Part shown: in pieces, positions 6,757 to 17,155 of the stretch
Layout: every line of letters begins with the position of its first letter
How positions within the stretch are numbered: the first letter of the stretch is position 1
Assembly (NCBI GenBank): GCA_003240855.1
Contig: QFNN01000036.1
Coordinates: 1-26,768 of the forward strand
Length of the DNA stretch: 26,768 nucleotides
From: Sphingomonas sanxanigenens
Lineage (GTDB): Bacteria > Pseudomonadota > Alphaproteobacteria > Sphingomonadales > Sphingomonadaceae
Direction of reading: 5' to 3'
Made by a program: the position numbers and the translations under genes
The notes under the pieces: model-generated
Database searches by the model: none
The model's input: only the letters and a program-made list of their open reading frames with translations
Told to the model about the DNA's origin: nothing

Positions 6757-7709
6757 ACCTCGCTTTCATCGTCAAGGACGGCAAGGTCAGCGAGGTTGAT
6801 GCGCGTCCCGCGCTCGATGCCTGTGGCAATGGCGGTTTCGTGTGGATTCACATGAGCGCGCGCAATGCCGAAACGATTCCCTGGCTGGGCAAGGTCGCGA
6901 AGCTCCCCGATATCGTCGTTTCCGCGCTGACCGCGACCGAAACGCGCCCGCGCTGCGACCCGATCGGCGCAGGCGCGCTCGTCAATTTGCGCGGCCCGGC
7001 GATCGATCCCGAATCGATCGAGGATGCGCTGGCCTCCGTCCGCATCTGGATCGAGCGCGGCCGCGCCATCTCGGTCGGCCGCCATGCGCTGCAGGCGACG
7101 CCGATCGTGGCCGAACAGGTTCGGGCCGGGCAGATCAGCGATCCCGGCGATCTTGTCACCGCCTACGCCACCGCCGTCACCGACCAGCTCGATCCGATCA
7201 TCACCGGGCTTGGCGACCAGCTCGACGATTGCGAACTGGGGATTGAGGAGGCGCGCCACCTCGCGCTCCGGCATGAGATTGCGGCCACGCGGTCGGAAGC
7301 GATCGGCTACCGCCGCTTCGTCGCGCCCCAGCGGCAGGCGCTCGAACGGCTGGGCATGCTTCAGTGCGACTGGCTCGACGAGCATGATCGTCTCCATCTC
7401 GTCGAAGCTGCGGATCGGTTCGCGCGCATGGCCGAGGAACTGGAAAATGTTCGCGAGCGCGCTGCGCTGATGCACGAGCAATTGACCGATCTGCGCGCCG
7501 AGGTGCTGGAAACGCGCGCCTTGCTCATTTCAGTCGTCGCGCTCGTTTTCCTGCCGCTGACTTTCCTCACCGGGCTGCTCGGCATGAACGTCCAGGGCAT
7601 ACCCTTCGCGCAGGAACCCTGGGCTTTCTGGGGCGTGGTCGGGGTGTGCAGCGCGATCTCGATCGCAATCACCGCCTATTTCGTCCGCGCGCACTGGTTT
7701 CCGCGTTAA
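6753..7709 (+). CDS. CorA-family divalent-cation transporter, ZntB-like
   Basis: This 318-residue inner-membrane protein belongs to the CorA (2-TM-GxN) family. A large cytoplasmic N-domain of about 245 residues ends in a long charged helix (HLVEAADRFARMAEELENV and on). TM1 (about 255-276) then leads to the G-M-N signature at 277-279, followed by the outer loop (VQGIPFAQEP) and TM2. The loop G-M-N-V-x-G-I-P resembles ZntB, the zinc transporter branch, rather than the Mg channel CorA, whose loop has the acidic MPE motif. The metal and direction of transport cannot be set from sequence. It is translationally coupled to the siroheme-synthase-like gene, and the shared operon hints at iron, cobalt or zinc handling linked to tetrapyrroles, which is inference. 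Confidence 0.87.
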   Translation: MNLAFIVKDGKVSEVDARPALDACGNGGFVWIHMSARNAETIPWLGKVAKLPDIVVSALTATETRPRCDPIGAGALVNLRGPAIDPESIEDALASVRIWIERGRAISVGRHALQATPIVAEQVRAGQISDPGDLVTAYATAVTDQLDPIITGLGDQLDDCELGIEEARHLALRHEIAATRSEAIGYRRFVAPQRQALERLGMLQCDWLDEHDRLHLVEAADRFARMAEELENVRERAALMHEQLTDLRAEVLETRALLISVVALVFLPLTFLTGLLGMNVQGIPFAQEPWAFWGVVGVCSAISIAITAYFVRAHWFPR

Positions 7710-7713
7710 GTCG

Positions 7714-7797
7714 GCGGCACCGGCCCACTCCCCCGCCCGGCCTCCCATCCAGGATATGCTCAGTGGGAGGCCGGGCGGGGGAGTGGGCCGGTGCCGC
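7714..7797. terminator. 34-bp perfect inverted repeat between convergent genes (bidirectional terminator candidate)
   Basis: Left arm 7714-7747 and right arm 7764-7797 are exact reverse complements over 34 bases around a 16-base loop. The element fills almost the whole gap between the CorA-family stop (7709) and the ppc stop (7819). Such a stem would end or stabilise transcripts from both sides. No T-run follows the stem on either strand. The length and perfection exceed what simple termination needs. Confidence 0.7.
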
Positions 7798-7818
7798 ACC
7801 CGCGTGAGCGGGCAAATG

Positions 7819-10482
<2,664 letters not shown>

Positions 10483-10520
10483 TGGAGGATGCTGCAACGC
10501 AAAACCGCCCCGGTCAACGA

Positions 10521-11087
10521 TCAGGCGAGCAGTTCGACGTCCCAATAGAGCCAGTCGCGCCAGCTTTCGTGCAGATAGTTGGGCGGGAAGGCCCGGCCAT
10601 GCTCCTGCAATTGCCAGCTCGTCGGGCGGATTGGCGAGACATGCAGCTTCATCGCCGCCTCGCGCGGGGTCCGTCCGCCCTTCTTGAGGTTGCACGGCGC
10701 GCAGGCGGTGGCGACATTTTCCCAGGTCGTCCGCCCGCCATAGGCGCGGGGGATGACATGATCGAAGGTCAGTTCCTTGTGCGTGCCGCAATATTGGCAC
10801 TGGAAACGATCGCGCAGGAACAGGTTGAAGCGCGTGAAAGCCGGATATTGCGAAGGCTTGACGAACTGCTTGAGCGCGATGACCGAAGGAATGCGCATCG
10901 AAGCCGACGGGCTGTGCACTTCGCGCTCATAGCTCGAAACAATGTCCACCCGATCCAAAAAGACCGCCTTGATGGCGGTCTGCCAGGGCCAGAGGCTCAG
11001 GGGATAATAGCTGAGCGGCGTGTAATCCGCGTTCAGCACCAGCGTCGGACAACTGTCCGGATGGCGGAGAAGGTCTGGATGGTACAT
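10521..11087 (-). CDS. HNH endonuclease domain protein
   Basis: This 188-residue protein has a zinc-finger HNH nuclease core: C-Q-Y-C (97-100), F-D-H-V-I-P (108-113) with the catalytic His 110, Asn 124 and C-A-P-C-N (129-133), so four Cys can bind structural zinc around the beta-beta-alpha-metal motif. The N-terminal 90 residues (VLNADYTPLSYYPLSLWPWQ and on) are the conserved extension found in a widespread chromosomal family of stand-alone HNH proteins whose role is not established. No methylase, toxin or phage gene is nearby, so a restriction role is not supported. The ATG at 11087 has only a weak, distant AAAGGGG before it. It lies divergent from gluQ, with 77 bases between the starts. Confidence 0.9.
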   Translation of the reverse strand: MYHPDLLRHPDSCPTLVLNADYTPLSYYPLSLWPWQTAIKAVFLDRVDIVSSYEREVHSPSASMRIPSVIALKQFVKPSQYPAFTRFNLFLRDRFQCQYCGTHKELTFDHVIPRAYGGRTTWENVATACAPCNLKKGGRTPREAAMKLHVSPIRPTSWQLQEHGRAFPPNYLHESWRDWLYWDVELLA

Positions 11088-11164
11088 AGAAGTCCGACCC
11101 CTTTCGCCCCGTCCTTTGGCTCAGGCCGTCCTTTGGCTCAGGAACGTGACGCCGACATGACAAC

Positions 11165-12061
11165 ATGGCCCACGACTCGCCGTCAAGAGCCGGCTTCATA
11201 TTTGTGAAGCCCGTCACCCGTTTTGCCCCCAGCCCGACGGGGCCCCTGCACCTCGGCCACGCCTTCTCCGCGCTCGCGGCGCATGATCTCGCCCGCGCTG
11301 GCGGCGGATCGTTCCTGCTCCGCATCGAGGATATCGATCCCGGCCGCTCGCGAGAGGCGCATGTCGACGGCATAATGACCGATCTCGACTGGCTTGGCCT
11401 CGCCTGGGACGGGCCGGTGGTCCGCCAGTCGCGGCGGCTCGCGCTCTATGTCGCCGCGCTCGATCGGCTCAAGGCGATGGGGCTGGCCTATCCCTGCTTC
11501 TGCACGCGCGCCGAAATCGCCGCCAGCGCATCGGCGCCGCACGGTCCGGCGGGCGCGGTCTATCCCGGCGTCTGCCGCCGCCTCGACGCAGAAACGCGCG
11601 CGCGGCGCGTGGCGGGCGAAGCGCATGCCTGGCGGCTGGACATGGCGGCCGCAGTCGATCGCGTCGGCCCGCTCGTCTGGCGCGATCTGCTGGCGGGCGA
11701 GATCGTCGCCGATCCGCTCGCGCAGGGCGATGTGGTGATCGCGCGCAAGGATGCGCCGGTCAGCTATCATCTCGCAGTAACCGTCGATGACGCCGATCAG
11801 CGCGTCAGCCATGTCGTGCGCGGCGTCGATCTGTTTGACGCCACCCATGTCCACAGGCTGCTGCAGGCGCTGCTCGATCTGCCGACCCCGCTTTATTGTC
11901 ACCATCCGCTGCTCGTCGATGCCGAGGGGCGGCGGCTCGCCAAGCGCGACGGCGCCCGCTCGCTTGCCGAACTGCGCGCCGGGGGCGTCGATCCCGCCGC
12001 GATCGTGGCCGATCTTCGCGCGATGCGCGTCCGGCTTGGCTTCGTCCTGCCATCGGCCTAG
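11165..12061 (+). CDS. gluQ: Glutamyl-Q tRNA(Asp) synthetase
   Basis: GluQ (YadB) is a truncated glutamyl-tRNA synthetase paralog that loads Glu onto queuosine at position 34 of tRNA(Asp) rather than onto a tRNA end. The 298 residues contain the class I HIGH-like PLHLGHAF (27-34) and a KMSKS-like L-A-K-R-D-G (258-263). They also contain the zinc site typical of GluQ, CFC (Cys 111, Cys 113) with Tyr 133 and Cys 137 in Y-P-G-V-C. The anticodon-binding domain of GluRS is absent, which separates GluQ from GltX. The start is uncertain: ATG 11165 gives a 14-residue leader; GTG 11204 would give M-K-P-V-T-R-F, closer to family length. Neither has a clear ribosome-binding site. Confidence 0.92.
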   Translation: MAHDSPSRAGFIFVKPVTRFAPSPTGPLHLGHAFSALAAHDLARAGGGSFLLRIEDIDPGRSREAHVDGIMTDLDWLGLAWDGPVVRQSRRLALYVAALDRLKAMGLAYPCFCTRAEIAASASAPHGPAGAVYPGVCRRLDAETRARRVAGEAHAWRLDMAAAVDRVGPLVWRDLLAGEIVADPLAQGDVVIARKDAPVSYHLAVTVDDADQRVSHVVRGVDLFDATHVHRLLQALLDLPTPLYCHHPLLVDAEGRRLAKRDGARSLAELRAGGVDPAAIVADLRAMRVRLGFVLPSA

Positions 12062-12100
12062 GGTCGGCCGACGATCAAGGAGGGGGTCCGGGGACTGACG

Positions 12101-12328
12101 ATGAACGCCTTTCTCACCATTCTCATCATCCTGGCGGCGCTCGCCACCCTGTTCTTCCTCGTGCGCGGGATCGTGATCTTCCTCCGCACGACCGAGGAGG
12201 AGTTGAAGAACCCCGGCGCCGGTCCCAGCCGTTCGTCGGTGCGCCAGAACCATATGATGATGGCGCGCATCGCGGCGCAGGCGCTTGCGATCCTGCTGAT
12301 CGTCATCCTGCTCCTCGCGCGTCGCTGA
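12101..12328 (+). CDS. HIG1-like twin-transmembrane small protein
   Basis: This 75-residue protein has two hydrophobic helices (about 3-27 and 56-73) joined by a polar linker with E-E-E-L-K-N and R-Q-N-H-M-M-M-A-R-I. That layout and the RQNxMMxxRI stretch before helix 2 match the alphaproteobacterial 'twin transmembrane' proteins of the HIG1 domain family. Mitochondrial relatives (Rcf1/HIGD1A) bind cytochrome oxidase and respiratory supercomplexes; the bacterial role is not established. It is 39 bases after gluQ and 12 before the adenosyltransferase, so it may share a transcript. An AAGGAGGGGG run lies 15 bases before the ATG, a little far for a ribosome-binding site. Confidence 0.8.
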   Translation: MNAFLTILIILAALATLFFLVRGIVIFLRTTEEELKNPGAGPSRSSVRQNHMMMARIAAQALAILLIVILLLARR

Positions 12329-12340
12329 TTCTGCGCGATC

Positions 12341-12910
12341 ATGGTCCGTCTCAACAAGATTTACACGCGCACGGGCGATGCTGGCGTCACGGGGCTCGTC
12401 GATGGCTCGCGCGTGGCCAAGGACGATGCGCGCCTCGCCGCTATGGGCGATGTCGATGAAGCCAACAGCGCGATCGGCGTCGCCGTGTCGGCGCTCTGCG
12501 AAGGCGATGTCGTGACGATGCTTCGCCGCATCCAGAATGATCTGTTCGATCTTGGCGCCGATCTCGCTACGCCCGGAGAGGATTTCGCGCCGTCGCAGAT
12601 GGCGCTGCGCATAGTGCCGTCGCAGGTCGAACGGTTGGAACAGGAAATTGACGCGATGAACGAGGCGCTCGCCCCGCTCGCCAGCTTCATCCTGCCCGGC
12701 GGCGGGCAGGCGGCGGCCTCGCTTCATCTGGCGCGCGCGATCGTGCGCCGCGCCGAACGCACGGCGGTCTCGGCGGCGCGCACGGCCTCTTTGAATCCCG
12801 CCGCGCTTACCTATCTCAACCGCCTGTCGGACCATCTGTTCGTCGCCGCCCGGCTGATCAACGCCCGCGATGGCGGCGATATTTTGTGGGTGCCCGGCGC
12901 ATCGCGTTGA
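12341..12910 (+). CDS. Cob(I)yrinic acid a,c-diamide adenosyltransferase, PduO type
   Basis: This enzyme adds the 5'-deoxyadenosyl group of ATP to cob(I)alamin to make adenosylcobalamin, and is usually a soluble trimer. The 189 residues show the PduO marks: N-terminal YTRTGDAGVTGL (8-19), the ATP loop, GDVDEANSAIG (36-46), F-I-L-P-G-G and then LHLARAIVRRAERTAV (about 127-142) and the C-terminal LNRLSDHLFVAAR. All key blocks are present and the length is typical. No cobalamin biosynthesis or B12-dependent enzyme gene is in the window, so the user of the cofactor is unseen. The ATG at 12341 lacks a strong ribosome-binding site; coupling to the small membrane-protein gene upstream is possible. 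Confidence 0.92.
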   Translation: MVRLNKIYTRTGDAGVTGLVDGSRVAKDDARLAAMGDVDEANSAIGVAVSALCEGDVVTMLRRIQNDLFDLGADLATPGEDFAPSQMALRIVPSQVERLEQEIDAMNEALAPLASFILPGGGQAAASLHLARAIVRRAERTAVSAARTASLNPAALTYLNRLSDHLFVAARLINARDGGDILWVPGASR

Positions 12911-12964
12911 AACATTCCGCTGGCACGGTGCGTATTTCCCACCGAGCAGGCAGAGGGGAAGCCA

Positions 12965-14242
12965 ATGTCCACAGGCGCTCGTACCGCAACGGCCCTGTCC
13001 GATCTCGCTTCGACTTATTGTGCGACGCGCGGCTTGTCCGTCGCGCTTGCGTCGCCGCTTTCGGATGCCGATGCGACGGTGCAGTCGATGCCCGACGCCT
13101 CGCCCGCCAAATGGCATCTCGCCCATACGAGCTGGTTCTTTGAAACCTTCGTGCTCCGCGATTTCGCCACGGATTACCGGCCGTTCGATCCAGCTTACGC
13201 CTATTTGTTCAACAGCTATTACGAAGCCGAAGGCGCGCGCCACGCGCGGGACCGGCGCGGGCTGATAACCCGCCCGTCGCTCGGGCAGGTCCTCGCCTAT
13301 CGCGCGCATGTCGACGCCGCGCTCGTCGATGCGCTGCCCGGCCTGCCCGATGCGGCGCGCGATCTCGTCGCGCTTGGCGTCCATCACGAACAGCAGCATC
13401 AGGAATTGCTGCTCACCGATATCCAGCATCTGATGGCGCAGAATCCCCTGCGCCCCGCGCTATGGGACGCCGCCTCCGCCATGCCCGCGCCCGTTCCCGC
13501 GCCGCTGCGCTGGGTCGAGGGGCGCGAGGGCGTCGTCGAGATCGGGCATGACGGCCCCGGCTTCGCCTTCGACAATGAAGCGCCGCGCCACCGCGCGCTG
13601 TTGACGCCGCACGCCCTCGCGCATCGCCCCGTCACCAATGGCGAGTGGCTCAATTTCATGGCCGATGGCGGCTATGGCGAACCGCGCCACTGGCTCGCCG
13701 ACGGCTGGGCCTGGGTGAAGGCGGAACAGGTCGAGGCCCCGCTATATTGGGAGCGCGACGGGCAGGGCGGCTGGCTGCGCTTCGGGCTCGATGGGTTGCG
13801 TCCGGTCAATCCCGCCGCGCCGGCCACGCATATCAGCCTTTATGAGGCGGATGCCTATGCGGCCTGGGCTGGCGCGCGCCTGCCGACCGAGGCCGAATGG
13901 GAAAGCGCCGCCGCCGGACTCGCGCCCGACGAGGGCGTGTTTCTCGATCGCGCGATGGCGGTGCGCCCGCGCGCCTGCGTCGAGGGGGATGGGGAGGGCG
14001 TGAAGCAGATGTTCGGCGACGTCTGGGAATGGACCGGCAGCGCCTATCGTCCCTATCCCGGCTTCCGCGCCGCTGCGGGCGCGGTCGGCGAATATAACGG
14101 CAAGTTCATGTCGGGGCAGTTCGTGCTGCGCGGGGGCAGTTGCGCCACGCCGCGCGGCCATGCGCGCGCCAGCTATCGCAACTTCTTCTACCCGCACCAG
14201 CGCTGGCAGTTCACCGGGCTGCGCCTCGCCAGGGATATCTGA
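12965..14242 (+). CDS. egtB: Ergothioneine biosynthesis protein EgtB (sulfoxide synthase)
   Basis: EgtB is a non-heme iron enzyme that joins a thiol (gamma-glutamylcysteine or cysteine) to hercynine with O2, forming the sulfoxide intermediate of ergothioneine. The 425 residues have an N-terminal DinB-like domain with the iron ligands His 51 (KWHLAHTSWFFE) and His 141/His 145 (HHEQQHQE). A C-terminal FGE-sulfatase/C-type-lectin-like domain follows, from about residue 185 (RPVTNGEWLNF, ARLPTEAEWE, GDVWEWTGSAY, RGGSCATPRGHARASYRNFF). The ATG at 12965 has the strong site AGAGGGGAAG. egtD follows after 3 bases. Whether it prefers cysteine or gamma-glutamylcysteine cannot be read; no egtA or egtC is nearby. 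Confidence 0.95.
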   Translation: MSTGARTATALSDLASTYCATRGLSVALASPLSDADATVQSMPDASPAKWHLAHTSWFFETFVLRDFATDYRPFDPAYAYLFNSYYEAEGARHARDRRGLITRPSLGQVLAYRAHVDAALVDALPGLPDAARDLVALGVHHEQQHQELLLTDIQHLMAQNPLRPALWDAASAMPAPVPAPLRWVEGREGVVEIGHDGPGFAFDNEAPRHRALLTPHALAHRPVTNGEWLNFMADGGYGEPRHWLADGWAWVKAEQVEAPLYWERDGQGGWLRFGLDGLRPVNPAAPATHISLYEADAYAAWAGARLPTEAEWESAAAGLAPDEGVFLDRAMAVRPRACVEGDGEGVKQMFGDVWEWTGSAYRPYPGFRAAAGAVGEYNGKFMSGQFVLRGGSCATPRGHARASYRNFFYPHQRWQFTGLRLARDI

Positions 14243-14245
14243 GCC

Positions 14246-15205
14246 ATGCTCGTCACCGACCTTTCCGTCGATTCCGCCTTCCGCGCCGACGTGCTTGCCG
14301 GCCTGTCGGCGCATCCGCGCGCCATTCCCGCGCGCTGGTTCTACGATCTCGAAGGATCGCGTCTGTTTGAGAGGATCACCGAACTTCCCGAATATTATCC
14401 GACGCGCGTCGAAACCGCGCTGCTCAGGGCGCATGGCGGGGAGATCGGCCGCCTTGTCGGCCCGGGCCGCGCGGTCGTGGAGTTCGGATCGGGGTCGTCG
14501 ATCAAGACGCCCCACCTGCTCGCGGCAATCGAGCCCTCGGCCTATGTGCCGATCGACATATCGGGCGACTTCCTCCGCCAGTCGGCCGCGGCGCTCGGCG
14601 CGCGCTTCCCTGATCTGTCGATCCTTCCCGTCGAGGCCGATTTCACCGCGCCCATCGCGCCGCCTCCGGCAATCGCGGGGCTGCCGCGGCTGGGCTTCTT
14701 TCCGGGGTCGACGATCGGCAATCTCGTGCCGCGCACCGCGGTCGACCTGCTTCGCGCGATGGTTGCGACGCTGGGCGTTGGATCGATGCTGCTGATTGGC
14801 ATGGACCGGATCAAGAGCACTGACGTGCTCGTCCCGGCCTATGACGATGCCGAGGGGGTTACGGCGGCGTTCAATCTCAACCTCCTGCATCGTATCAATC
14901 GCGAGCTGAACGGCGATATTCCTGTCGACGCCTTCCGCCATGTCGCGCGCTGGAACGACGATGAGGCGCGGATCGAGATGCACCTCGAAGCGACGCGCGA
15001 CGTGACGTTCGGCGTTGAGGGCCTGCGCTTCGCGATGCAGGCGGGCGAGACGATCCATACCGAGAACAGCCACAAATATGGTCGCCGCGACGCGCGCATC
15101 CTGCTTCGCGCCGGCGGCTGGACGGCAATCCGCGAATGGACCGACGCGGCAGACAATTTCGCGCTGATTCTCGCCGAGGCGAAGCCGCCGCGCGCCGCGC
15201 CTTAG
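14246..15205 (+). CDS. egtD: L-histidine N(alpha)-methyltransferase EgtD
   Basis: EgtD trimethylates histidine with three SAM to form hercynine, the substrate for EgtB. The 319 residues include a Rossmann SAM loop (VVEFGSGSSIKT, 77-88) and residues matching the mycobacterial histidine pocket: Tyr near 51 (E-Y-Y-P-T-R), Asn 159 in GFFPGSTIGN, Tyr 199 in V-P-A-Y-D-D, and Glu 273/Ser 275 in HTENSHKY. Its length is standard. It is 3 bases after egtB, so the two are co-translated. The operon order B then D matches common two-gene bacterial clusters. A hairpin follows the stop codon. Confidence 0.95.
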   Translation: MLVTDLSVDSAFRADVLAGLSAHPRAIPARWFYDLEGSRLFERITELPEYYPTRVETALLRAHGGEIGRLVGPGRAVVEFGSGSSIKTPHLLAAIEPSAYVPIDISGDFLRQSAAALGARFPDLSILPVEADFTAPIAPPPAIAGLPRLGFFPGSTIGNLVPRTAVDLLRAMVATLGVGSMLLIGMDRIKSTDVLVPAYDDAEGVTAAFNLNLLHRINRELNGDIPVDAFRHVARWNDDEARIEMHLEATRDVTFGVEGLRFAMQAGETIHTENSHKYGRRDARILLRAGGWTAIREWTDAADNFALILAEAKPPRAAP

Positions 15206-15267
15206 CCTGACGCCTCGCGGATCAGGCCGGAGCCGCATCGCCAACAGGAAAGTCGCGCTGCGCGACT
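15205..15267 (+). terminator. Two hairpins after egtD
   Basis: GCCTGA (15205-15210) pairs with TCAGGC (15222-15227), with inner CGC/GCG pairing, overlapping the egtD stop. A second perfect stem, AGTCGCG-CTG-CGCGACT, lies at 15251-15267. Neither has a T-tract. They probably separate the egt operon from the next gene, which has its own strong ribosome-binding site. Confidence 0.4.
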
Positions 15268-15326
15268 CTGGCGCTTGTCGCTTCTACCCGGTAGGACGCG
15301 CGCGACCAGTTGAAGGAGGATCGGCA

Positions 15327-16196
15327 ATGCAAGCAGTTGGCGTTATCGGTGCGGGGCAGATGGGCGCGGGCATCGCGCAGGTTTCGGCGCAGGCGGGCTA
15401 TCATGTCTTTCTGTCCGACGTGTCGATCGAGCGGGCCGAAGGCGCCAAGACCGCGATCGCCAAGCAGCTCGGTCGCCTCGTCGAAAAGGAAAAGCTGACT
15501 GCCGAGGCGCGCGACGCCGCGCTCGGCCGCATCGAGCCCGTCGCGAGCTTCGAGAAGATGGCGACCGCCGGCCTGATCATCGAGGCGGCGACCGAGCGCG
15601 AGGAGATCAAGCGCGCCATCTTCGCCGAGGCTGGCAAGATTCTCGGCCATCAGGCGATTCTCGCCTCGAACACCTCGTCGATCCCGATCACGCGCCTTGC
15701 GCAGGCTTCGCCCGATCCCAAGCGCTTCATCGGCGTCCATTTCTTCAATCCCGTCCCGGTGATGGGGCTGATCGAGGTGATCAGCGGCCTCGCGACCAGC
15801 GCGGAGACGGTGAAGGTCGTCCAGACCTATGCCGATGCGCTCGGCAAGCGCGTCGTCCACGCCAATGACGCGCCGGGCTTCATCGTCAACCGCGTGCTGA
15901 TGCCGATGCTCAACGAAGCCTGCTTCGTGCTGGGCGAAGGCGTCGCGACGATCGCGGACATCGACGCCGCCTGCCAGCTCGGGCTCAACCACCCGATGGG
16001 GCCGCTGACGCTTGCCGACTTCATCGGGCTGGACACCTGCCTCGAAATCAGCCGCGTGCTTTTCGAGGGCACGGGCGATCCCAAGTTCCGGCCCGCGCCG
16101 CTGCTCGTCAAATATGTCGAGGCGGGCTGGTACGGCCGCAAGACCGGGCGCGGCTTCTACGATTATTCGGGCGACGCGCCGGTTCCGACGCGCTGA
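15327..16196 (+). CDS. hbd: 3-hydroxybutyryl-CoA dehydrogenase
   Basis: This NAD(P)-dependent enzyme interconverts (S)-3-hydroxybutyryl-CoA and acetoacetyl-CoA; related PaaH enzymes act in phenylacetate degradation. The 289 residues have the dinucleotide loop GAGQMGAG (8-15) with Asp 31 suggesting NAD preference, the catalytic region SNTSS (114-118) and VHFFNPVP with catalytic His 138. The C-terminal dimerisation domain has NDAPGFIVNR (180-189) and L-N-H-P-M-G-P-L. ATG 15327 is preceded by the perfect AAGGAGG site. No thiolase, crotonase or paa gene is next to it, so the pathway is unclear; beta-oxidation or butyrate/PHB-type metabolism are both possible. Confidence 0.93.
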   Translation: MQAVGVIGAGQMGAGIAQVSAQAGYHVFLSDVSIERAEGAKTAIAKQLGRLVEKEKLTAEARDAALGRIEPVASFEKMATAGLIIEAATEREEIKRAIFAEAGKILGHQAILASNTSSIPITRLAQASPDPKRFIGVHFFNPVPVMGLIEVISGLATSAETVKVVQTYADALGKRVVHANDAPGFIVNRVLMPMLNEACFVLGEGVATIADIDAACQLGLNHPMGPLTLADFIGLDTCLEISRVLFEGTGDPKFRPAPLLVKYVEAGWYGRKTGRGFYDYSGDAPVPTR

Positions 16197-16261
16197 TGCT
16201 CCGGGCGCTCCTCCTCGCCGCCGCGCCGGGAGGGGCGCTCGCCCGATAGACGGTCCGGCAG

Positions 16262-16291
16262 GCGAAGCCGGAACCGAGGCCCCGGCTTCGC
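16262..16291. terminator. Hairpin between convergent hbd and merR-type genes
   Basis: GCGAAGCCGG (16262-16271) and CCGGCTTCGC (16282-16291) form a perfect 10-bp stem with a 10-base loop, midway in the 109-base gap between the two convergent stops. It is a likely bidirectional terminator, with no clear T-run. Confidence 0.5.
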
Positions 16292-16305
16292 ACGTCGTCA
16301 TGGCG

Positions 16306-17067
16306 TCATTTGGCGCGCGCCGCGCCGACCTCCTTGATGAACGCCCACACCGCCATCGGGAAGGGCGGCTTCTGGTCGCCCTGCCATTCGCCCATCCGGT
16401 CGTAGAGCCTCGTCGCCCCCGCCATCATCTCGGGCGTGGCGACGGCGGTGAAGGGCGCCAGAAGCGCCTGCCACTCGTCATGGAAAGCGATGGCCTCGGG
16501 GCTCGCCGGGTCGATCGGCAAGGCCGCCTCGATCCGCGCCGACAGCTCCGCCCAGGCGTTGCTGTAGGCCGTCTGGTCGAAATCGCCCGGCATGTCCGCC
16601 ATTTTCCCGGCCCAGCGCGCTTTCTCCTCGGGGCTGAAATAGCGGTCGGTCACCGCCTGCCAGTTTTCGGTTTCCATCGATTTTTCTCCTGTCCTGATCA
16701 GCGAGCAGAGCGTCGCGACGTCGATCGGCTCGCCACGATCGATGCGGGACTGGACGGACAGGAGCAGCGCGCGCGCCTCGGCGATCTCGATCGCGCGCGC
16801 CTCCATCTCCTGCAATTGCGCCTCGACCAGCCGGCCGAGGTCGACCGCGCGCCCACCCAGCAGCGCCGCGATCCGCGCAAGCGGGAAGCCCGCGCGCTTC
16901 AGCGCCACGACCGCGTTGAGGCGGGCGATCTCGCCGGGGCCGTAGAGCCGGCGGCCCGATGCGGTGCGCAACGGCTTCACCAGCCCGCGCGCCTCGTAGA
17001 AACGCAGCGCGCGGCTGGTCAGCCCGGTCGTGCGGCAGACTTCGGCGATGTCGATCGGTTGTTCCAT
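16306..17067 (-). CDS. MerR-family regulator with TipAS ligand-binding domain
   Basis: This is a 253-residue transcription factor. The N-terminal MerR winged helix (about 1-75: DIAEVCRTTGLTSRALRFYE, ARGLVKPLRTASGRRLYGPG) is followed by a long dimerisation helix. The C-terminal TipAS/antibiotic-recognition domain (about 135-253) includes ENWQAVTDRYFSPEEKARWA, FHDEWQALLAPFT and ATRLYDRMGEW. TipAS domains bind thiopeptides and other small molecules and switch the MerR dimer to distort and activate a 19-20 bp spacer promoter, often the gene's own. The ATG at 17067 gives the correct HTH start; a longer in-frame start at 17130 would run through the palindrome upstream. No ribosome-binding site is seen, so the mRNA may be leaderless or nearly so. 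The ligand is unknown. Confidence 0.9.
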   Translation of the reverse strand: MEQPIDIAEVCRTTGLTSRALRFYEARGLVKPLRTASGRRLYGPGEIARLNAVVALKRAGFPLARIAALLGGRAVDLGRLVEAQLQEMEARAIEIAEARALLLSVQSRIDRGEPIDVATLCSLIRTGEKSMETENWQAVTDRYFSPEEKARWAGKMADMPGDFDQTAYSNAWAELSARIEAALPIDPASPEAIAFHDEWQALLAPFTAVATPEMMAGATRLYDRMGEWQGDQKPPFPMAVWAFIKEVGAARAK

Positions 17068-17084
17068 GCAAAGAGGCGTAGCGC

Positions 17085-17099
17085 TTGACGCTGCGTCAA
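17085..17099. promoter_or_regulatory. Palindrome upstream of the MerR-TipAS gene (candidate operator)
   Basis: TTGACGC-T-GCGTCAA is a perfect 7-bp inverted repeat that begins 18 bases upstream of the merR-type ATG and 57 bases before the divergent transporter start. Each half resembles a -35 box (TTGACG) on both strands. MerR proteins bind dyads that overlap or follow a -35 element, so autoregulation is plausible; a matching -10 could not be fixed. Confidence 0.5.
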
Positions 17100-17155
17100 C
17101 TTCAACCCCCCATTTTGCGCTGGCGAGCATAGCCGGCGGTTGATAGTCCTCGCTG

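Noticed and set aside
10521..11087. HNH gene as part of a restriction or phage-defence system
   Set aside because: No methylase, helicase or other defence gene is adjacent; neighbours are housekeeping genes.
11183..13429. A 748-codon open frame on the minus strand
   Set aside because: It runs opposite gluQ, the HIG1-like gene, the adenosyltransferase and egtB, crossing four well-supported genes and their gaps; composition is that of an antisense shadow.
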